Source: a virus
Strand: one strand, 5' to 3'
DNA length: 64,000 nucleotides
IMG/VR virus record: IMGVR_UViG_3300022843_000009
Span: 62,001 to 126,000 of that record
Shown: positions 59,550-64,000 of the stretch, piece by piece
How the letters are laid out: the number at the start of each line of letters is the position of its first letter
How positions within the stretch are numbered: the stretch's first letter is position 1
The notes under the pieces: model-generated
Database searches by the model: none
What the model was told of the DNA's origin: nothing
The model's input: only the letters and a program-made list of their open reading frames with translations
Position numbers and translations under genes: made by a program

Positions 59550-61307
59550 TCACCCAACCAGCCATGAAAGGTCGTTTGGGTCGTCTTCATCAGCTTCATC
59601 GTCGCTTCCTAACCATAATCCTCCTGCTCCTGGAGGGATAAAATTTTCATCAAAATCTTTTTTATCCCGCAACCTTTGTGTTTTCTCGTCTGGAGTTTCT
59701 TCTGCCCCTTCGGAAGAACTAGCGTTGAAAGTCATGGCTTCAAGCATAGATTTGTACATATTCTTAGCATTAACCACATTATAATACTCTGTCTGTCTAA
59801 TATAAAGGGCAATACCATAAGCCATAACTAAGTCATCGTGATATCCTTTCTCAGCTTCCTCTTTTCCGTTCTTTTTGAGATTTCTAACAAACGTTTCCAT
59901 CTCGCCAATTAACCGAATTGAGTTCACAGTGGCTGTGGTTTCTCTAAATGCTTCACGCATAGCGTTTACTAATCCTGGTCTAGATTGTGCTGTCGTCTGA
60001 AACCCTGGAATCCCATCGCCTGGATTTACTTTATAATCAATCCATCGAACATGGATTTCTTTGATAGATTTTGATTCATAAAGTCTTGGATATTTAAGTT
60101 GATTTCTCAGTTCAAAACATGTTACGAGGCCGTGATTGTTGGCCTCGACAACCACAAACGCCGTATTGTAGTACATTGCAATTTTCTCAATGTAACGAGC
60201 GAACACATCTGGGTCACATTTACCCTGGTATTCCGCTACTTGATTAAGAGTGTCTACATCTAAAACTTGAATAGTTGAATAATCATCTCCTCTATAAGCA
60301 ACGTCGCAAGCCACAATATATTTAGCCTGTAGTTTTGGTGCTTCGAAAATATGACAAGGCTGGACAGTCCCAACTAGATTATGACTTTCTGCTGTCACAT
60401 CAAAATACACGACGGGCCTGATGTTTTCAGTCTCAATTCGCTGTCGTTGTCTGGCAATTAAATCTGGGTCCAACGCTAACAACTTGGAACCTTCAAATGA
60501 TAAGTCAAGCTCCTGTGCTATTTTAACTCCATCATACTGAACTTCTTTACATCGCTTTTCATACCAAGGGCTCCAAGGTTTTAAAATACCTTTTGAGTCT
60601 TCTCTATACTCTAAATCAATAGCTGATTTTGGGTTTTCGGTCCAGTGAACCTTAATTGGGTTGAAGGCACCATCTCCGCGTGCGGCGTCGACCCAGAACT
60701 TGTGATATAGATTACCTGTTCCGTTTGGTGTTGAAATAACAATACAGTCTCCTTCTGTTTGCGATAAAGAAGGGGCTGCGGCTGTCCAGATATCATCGTC
60801 GTCTTTAACAAACGCCCACTCATCTAATATTAAGAGAGTAGGAGCGTCTCCACGACCTGCGTTTTTACCAGCTGCCTTAGCGATTGCAATATTCCCATTG
60901 GCGTGCTCGATTTTCATCGTAGCCATAGAAACTTCATCGCGGTTTTTACTATAAATAAAATCAGGAAGATTGATAAAAACATTCTTGACGTGTTTTAGAA
61001 ATCTAACTGCGCCGTCTTGGTTGTTGGCGATAATTACGATTGTCTCATCCAGACCAAATATCATTCTCCAGGCAACATAACATGCGGTAATTACTGATAA
61101 ACCAGTTTGACGTGACTTTAAAATCACATTCCATTTGTGGTCCATGTATGAATCCAGAACTCTCTCTTGATAATCAAAACACTTAATGTTGGCTTGCTGG
61201 TCTTTTAGTACATCATAGGCATAACAAAAACTGTTAATAAAGTAAATAGGGTCCATCGAACACTCCATTAATTCAGCTTCCTTGTCTAATATCTTAGTTT
61301 GTTCCAT
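59550..61307 (-). CDS. Terminase large subunit (gp17-like)
   Basis: A 585-residue packaging motor from ATG 61307 (MEQTKILDKEAE; a 6-codon longer frame starts at 61325 but ends next to the late-type element). Walker A is KSRQTGLS (64-71), Walker B LLILDEWAFV, coupling region VISTPNGTGNLYHKFW. The C-terminal RNase H-fold nuclease has IVACDVAYRGDD, VVVEANNHG and HDDLVMAYGIAL. The acidic tail ends DLSWLVG, like the T4 gp17 end. It docks on the portal, pumps DNA with ATP and cuts the concatemer. Confidence 0.94.
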   Translation of the reverse strand: MEQTKILDKEAELMECSMDPIYFINSFCYAYDVLKDQQANIKCFDYQERVLDSYMDHKWNVILKSRQTGLSVITACYVAWRMIFGLDETIVIIANNQDGAVRFLKHVKNVFINLPDFIYSKNRDEVSMATMKIEHANGNIAIAKAAGKNAGRGDAPTLLILDEWAFVKDDDDIWTAAAPSLSQTEGDCIVISTPNGTGNLYHKFWVDAARGDGAFNPIKVHWTENPKSAIDLEYREDSKGILKPWSPWYEKRCKEVQYDGVKIAQELDLSFEGSKLLALDPDLIARQRQRIETENIRPVVYFDVTAESHNLVGTVQPCHIFEAPKLQAKYIVACDVAYRGDDYSTIQVLDVDTLNQVAEYQGKCDPDVFARYIEKIAMYYNTAFVVVEANNHGLVTCFELRNQLKYPRLYESKSIKEIHVRWIDYKVNPGDGIPGFQTTAQSRPGLVNAMREAFRETTATVNSIRLIGEMETFVRNLKKNGKEEAEKGYHDDLVMAYGIALYIRQTEYYNVVNAKNMYKSMLEAMTFNASSSEGAEETPDEKTQRLRDKKDFDENFIPPGAGGLWLGSDDEADEDDPNDLSWLVG

Positions 61308-61323
61308 AAAGGGTTGTATCAAC

Positions 61324-61334
61324 ACTAAATAGCT
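61324..61334 (-). promoter_or_regulatory. Late-type element
   Basis: Sense AGCTATTTAGT, 16 nt upstream of the terminase ATG at 61307; one base differs from the TATTTAT core. Confidence 0.45.
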
Positions 61335-61367
61335 TAGAATTAGTCATTTTTGCCTTACTTTCAGCTA

Positions 61368-61676
61368 TTAGGAACCTATATAGATGCTTGTCGATATATT
61401 TTCAGAAGATTTAAAGCTGAATATACCAGACATGTAAATTGTGTTTGTTGTGATGTTATTAAAATATATTTGATATTCTCCAATGGTTGAAGCTGAAAAA
61501 CTTGCTGTATAAACTCCTCTTGGAGCATCAGATATGGCAAAATTAAGAGTGGCGCCAGCATATAAAGAGCCATTTCGATAAAGCTTGTTAACGAAAGTTG
61601 CCCCAGACTCCACATTATTACTGGAATCGGTTGAAACAATGTTTTGATAGATAGTGTCTCCTGTTCTATATGCCAT
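61368..61676 (-). CDS. Beta-rich structural protein
   Basis: A 102-residue, Ser/Thr-rich beta protein (SVTLRNA-poor, with GVYTASFSASTIGEYQIYF). The VESGATFVNKLYRNGS stretch recalls VESGATITNQEV in the product of 63373-63774, so both may share an Ig-like fold. No enzyme motif. Expressed from its own late-type element; probably a virion decoration or tail protein. Confidence 0.6.
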   Translation of the reverse strand: MAYRTGDTIYQNIVSTDSSNNVESGATFVNKLYRNGSLYAGATLNFAISDAPRGVYTASFSASTIGEYQIYFNNITTNTIYMSGIFSFKSSENISTSIYIGS

Positions 61677-61690
61677 TTTAAGAGCTTTTT

Positions 61691-61702
61691 TTATAAATAG
61701 GC
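61691..61702 (-). promoter_or_regulatory. Late-type element
   Basis: Sense GCCTATTTATAA, 14 nt upstream of the ATG at 61676. Confidence 0.55.
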
Positions 61703-61705
61703 GAG

Positions 61706-62629
61706 TTATTCTATCTCACGTATTACATTCCGTTTAGAAAGTTTATACTGTCTCATATTCCCCTCCTTTGCGAATTCATAACCTTCTTCCCACCATTTTA
61801 ACATTTGTTCTTTGTCAAAAACGAGCGAATTTTCAGTTAGTCGATAAGGCGTGTATATAATGTTTATTTTAACATCTCTCTTATTAGCTTCTAATTGAGC
61901 CATTTCAACATTCGTTTGTGATATTTTACGTTGCATCATTCGAATTAGTTTATTTGAGAGATGAATGACATTTTTTGTCTTGTTTTTAGCTGTTGCACCA
62001 AATTTTTCAGGACGTAATACAATAACATCTATTTCAGTGGCTCCCGCATCAATAGCAGCTTGTATAGGGATGTGTTGCAAAATTGCACCATCAACATATT
62101 CCTTCCCTTGATGTTCAAAAAGAGTCATAAAAGGAGGGGTATTGGCGGATGCCCACAACCACTTGCAAAACATTTCATATCCCCAATCTTTTGATGACAT
62201 GTATTCAATTTTTTCATCAGTAATATTTGCGACTGCAGCAATTACTTCCTTTCCCTCACTAGTGAGTTTGTCATAGTGTTTTTCTTTGAAAAACTTTTTA
62301 ATAAGTTCTAATAAACCCTCGCTCTCGCCTAAAGTTGTTTTTAAAGTAGCTATTCTATAAGCCATTTTAAGATAACTGGGACTTCCGTCTTTTCTAAATG
62401 GATTATAAGAGAATATGTCATCAGCGCTTACGCTGGTGTAACCTTCTTTTAAAGTGCTTATTTCACGAATAGAAGTAAGCGGAGCTAACAAGCTTCCAGT
62501 GGATGTTCCGACGTAAAGGTCGTAGTCGAGCTTTAAGTCCTCAGTAAGATATTGAATCACACCTCCTGCCCAAGCTCCTTTTGAACCTCCACCAGAAAGA
62601 CAAAGAGCTCTTTTTATTTTACGTTCCAT
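61706..62629 (-). CDS. Patatin-like phospholipase
   Basis: A 307-residue patatin-family protein. The oxyanion loop is SGGGSKGAWAGGV, the nucleophile elbow GTSTGS (Gly-x-Ser-x-Gly), and the catalytic Asp lies in VDGAI. Family members hydrolyse acyl chains of membrane phospholipids with a Ser-Asp dyad. No signal peptide is visible, so it would act from the cytoplasmic side or be delivered in the virion. Patatins occur only occasionally in phages; a lysis or membrane-damage role is inferred. A late-type element lies about 112 nt upstream. Confidence 0.88.
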   Translation of the reverse strand: MERKIKRALCLSGGGSKGAWAGGVIQYLTEDLKLDYDLYVGTSTGSLLAPLTSIREISTLKEGYTSVSADDIFSYNPFRKDGSPSYLKMAYRIATLKTTLGESEGLLELIKKFFKEKHYDKLTSEGKEVIAAVANITDEKIEYMSSKDWGYEMFCKWLWASANTPPFMTLFEHQGKEYVDGAILQHIPIQAAIDAGATEIDVIVLRPEKFGATAKNKTKNVIHLSNKLIRMMQRKISQTNVEMAQLEANKRDVKINIIYTPYRLTENSLVFDKEQMLKWWEEGYEFAKEGNMRQYKLSKRNVIREIE

Positions 62630-62740
62630 TTGTGTAACTATTAAAACCTTGCTTATATAAGCTTAAAAATGATAATGGTAAATACCTATTTAGATTAATC
62701 TAAAAATGTATTATAAACACACTCTTAAGTACTCTTTTTA

Positions 62741-62750
62741 ATAAATAGGT
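62741..62750 (-). promoter_or_regulatory. Late-type element (toward the lipase)
   Basis: Sense ACCTATTTAT on the minus strand in the 196-bp divergent gap between the lipase and tail tube genes, further from its gene than the other elements. The same gap also holds GCTTATATAAGC (62651-62662), a 12-bp palindrome. Confidence 0.35.
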
Positions 62751-62790
62751 AAACTAATATCTCAAGCCGCTACAAAACTTTTTTCTGCCA

Positions 62791-62802
62791 GCTATTTATA
62801 GG
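62791..62802 (+). promoter_or_regulatory. Late-type element of the tail tube gene
   Basis: Sense GCTATTTATAGG, 23 nt upstream of the ATG at 62826; the leader after it is A-rich (AAATAACAATAAAAGC). Confidence 0.6.
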
Positions 62803-62825
62803 AAATAACAATAAAAGCTACAATA

Positions 62826-63314
62826 ATGGCAGATATGTTTCGACCTGTTCCTATCGAGCAGGAACCAAAATTAAAAAATCGATTTGTGCTAGAGTTCCCA
62901 ACGGAGCTTGCTATCGATTCGTATATGGTTCAAACTACGAAAGCGCCTTCACTGAACATCAAATCAGTTGAGATACCATACATGAATACTTCGACATTCG
63001 TCGCTGGTAGAGCCGTATGGCAAACAATGGAGGTTTCATTCATTGACGTGATTGGTCCCTCTACGACTCAAAAATTGATGGAGTGGGTACGACTTCACTT
63101 TGAATCAGCTACGGGACGTGGCGGATACGCAGTTGGATACAAAAAGAACCTTGTACTGAAAGGGGTAGACGGACCTGGAGTTGAAATTCAAAAATGGACC
63201 CTTATCGGATGCCAAATAGTAGACGCAAGCTTTGGAGATTACGATTATAGTTCTGATGATTTGATTATGCCTACCCTGACCCTCCAACCAGACAGGTGTA
63301 TTCTCAGTAATTAA
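62826..63314 (+). CDS. Tail tube protein (gp19-like)
   Basis: A 162-residue protein of the T4 gp19-type tail tube group: NRFVLEFPTELAIDSYMVQT at the start, PSLNIKSVEIPYMNTSTFVA in the middle, and GCQIVDASFGDYDYSSDDLI near the end. Stacked hexamers form the inner tube of the contractile tail. It is the first gene of a plus-strand unit and is followed by a terminator. Confidence 0.85.
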   Translation: MADMFRPVPIEQEPKLKNRFVLEFPTELAIDSYMVQTTKAPSLNIKSVEIPYMNTSTFVAGRAVWQTMEVSFIDVIGPSTTQKLMEWVRLHFESATGRGGYAVGYKKNLVLKGVDGPGVEIQKWTLIGCQIVDASFGDYDYSSDDLIMPTLTLQPDRCILSN

Positions 63315-63330
63315 GAAATTCACAACAAAA

Positions 63331-63365
63331 CACACAAAAACCCTCACAGTAGGGTTTTTTGTGTG
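63331..63365 (+). terminator. Intrinsic terminator after the tail tube gene
   Basis: CACACAAAAACCCT (63331-63344) pairs with the region 63351-63365, and the T-tract is inside the right arm. High expression of the tube gene relative to downstream genes would fit this partial stop. Confidence 0.8.
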
Positions 63366-63372
63366 ATATATT

Positions 63373-63774
63373 ATGGCTGGAGTTATAAAGATATACCGAC
63401 GATTCAGAGTACTCACGTTTTCAAACAGTGGGGGTACAAACATCGAGTCATATACAGTTATAAACCCAGCATCTCTTACTGCTGATGTATACAACGCATC
63501 GACTGGTGATTCCCTTGTGGAATCAGGAGCAACAATAACAAATCAAGAAGTAGGATTCTATTTCGCAGACCTCGACGAGATTCTCTATAACACAGATGAT
63601 AATTACGAGATTTATTGGAGAGTTAAGTACACTGCTGATTCCCCAGTAAAGTTACAGTATACCCGATTCAAGTTTAAGATGTCTCCGACAGTGGGACGAG
63701 AAATAGAAGTAGAAATGCTTAACAACAAACCACTAGATTTTACAGTAGTTAGTAACCAATTCACAACGTCATAA
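63373..63774 (+). CDS. Beta-rich structural protein
   Basis: A 133-residue beta protein (VLTFSNSGGTNIESYTVI, EVGFYFADLDEILYNT, YEIYWRVKYT) of probable Ig-like fold. It may be related to the product of 61368-61676. Its stop overlaps the next start (TAATG). Likely a tail or decoration protein; no specific family recognised. Confidence 0.65.
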   Translation: MAGVIKIYRRFRVLTFSNSGGTNIESYTVINPASLTADVYNASTGDSLVESGATITNQEVGFYFADLDEILYNTDDNYEIYWRVKYTADSPVKLQYTRFKFKMSPTVGREIEVEMLNNKPLDFTVVSNQFTTS

Positions 63775-64000
63775 TGCCTTTAAGTCAAAGAGATTTCATC
63801 ATCAAGCAAAACGATACTCTGCCAGTGTTGCGAATTTGTGTGTTTGATTACTCCAATCTCACGACTAGGATACCATTCAACATGACTGGGGCTACCGCTG
63901 TTACATTTTCAATGGTGGATAGACATGGGAATTACAAAGTAGCTGGAGCCGCTGGCTCGCTACAATCTATATCAGGCGGAACAATCCAATACAATTGGGC
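63774..64000 (+). CDS. BppU-N-like structural protein (partial)
   Basis: The first 75 codons of a gene that runs off the window. The beginning (SQRDFIIKQNDTLPVLRICV, then FNMTGATAVTFSMVD) has the pattern of BppU N-terminal Ig-like domains found in baseplate and tail proteins. It is coupled to the previous gene by a TAATG overlap. Confidence 0.6.
   Translation, partial: MPLSQRDFIIKQNDTLPVLRICVFDYSNLTTRIPFNMTGATAVTFSMVDRHGNYKVAGAAGSLQSISGGTIQYNW

Overview
The window is part of the genome of a large tailed phage with a T4-like virion, and the host is most likely a member of the Bacteroidota. Four observations point to that host. Several genes lack a Shine-Dalgarno sequence and have A-rich leaders instead. 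Upstream boxes match the Bacteroidota -7 element TAnnTTTG. The phage carries a short, Bacteroidota-style primary sigma factor. The replicative primase-helicase begins with a BT4734/VirE-N-type domain typical of that phylum. T4-type morphogenesis genes are recognisable: terminase (gp17-like), portal (gp20-like), tail tube (gp19-like), baseplate gp53-like and gp26-like proteins, and a tape measure. No tRNA, CRISPR array or insertion sequence was seen.

Layout: most genes are on the minus strand, with plus-strand islands at 4.8-5.6, 6.5-8.0, 14.3-14.7, 44.5-46.1 and 62.8-64 kb. 0-5 kb holds an M42 aminopeptidase, an MscL channel and small proteins in overlapping genes. 5-16 kb holds a lytic transglycosylase, SSB, a Nudix hydrolase, a UvrD-type helicase, a DnaQ-fold protein with a degraded active site, the sigma factor, an HAD protein and unknowns. 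16-27.6 kb is the nucleotide and DNA metabolism block: ribonucleotide reductase, primase-helicase, a replication-initiator-like protein, a 5'-3' exonuclease-like protein and a RecA/UvsX recombinase. 27.9-44.4 kb encodes tail and baseplate. 44.5-46.1 kb encodes a three-PAS-domain protein and a coiled-coil membrane protein. 47.3-54.6 kb encodes a bacterial-type DNA polymerase III alpha subunit. 54.8-64 kb encodes a histone-H1-like protein, portal, terminase, a patatin-like lipase, the tail tube and neighbours.

The most striking feature is a concentration of five inteins. The large ribonucleotide reductase subunit is broken in two by a split intein. DNA polymerase III alpha is broken in three by two different split inteins. 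Free-standing genes for Vsr/DUF559-like endonucleases lie inside every break. The portal gene carries two contiguous inteins, one with a LAGLIDADG and one with an HNH endonuclease domain. In both broken enzymes the catalytic residues are distributed over separate polypeptides, so activity should depend on protein trans-splicing.

Two regulatory signals recur. A TAnnTTTG box lies upstream of early or replication genes. An element with the sense-strand core TATTTAT lies mostly 12-23 nt upstream of virion-type start codons on both strands; it is close to the reverse complement of the T4 late promoter core and may be this phage's late promoter.
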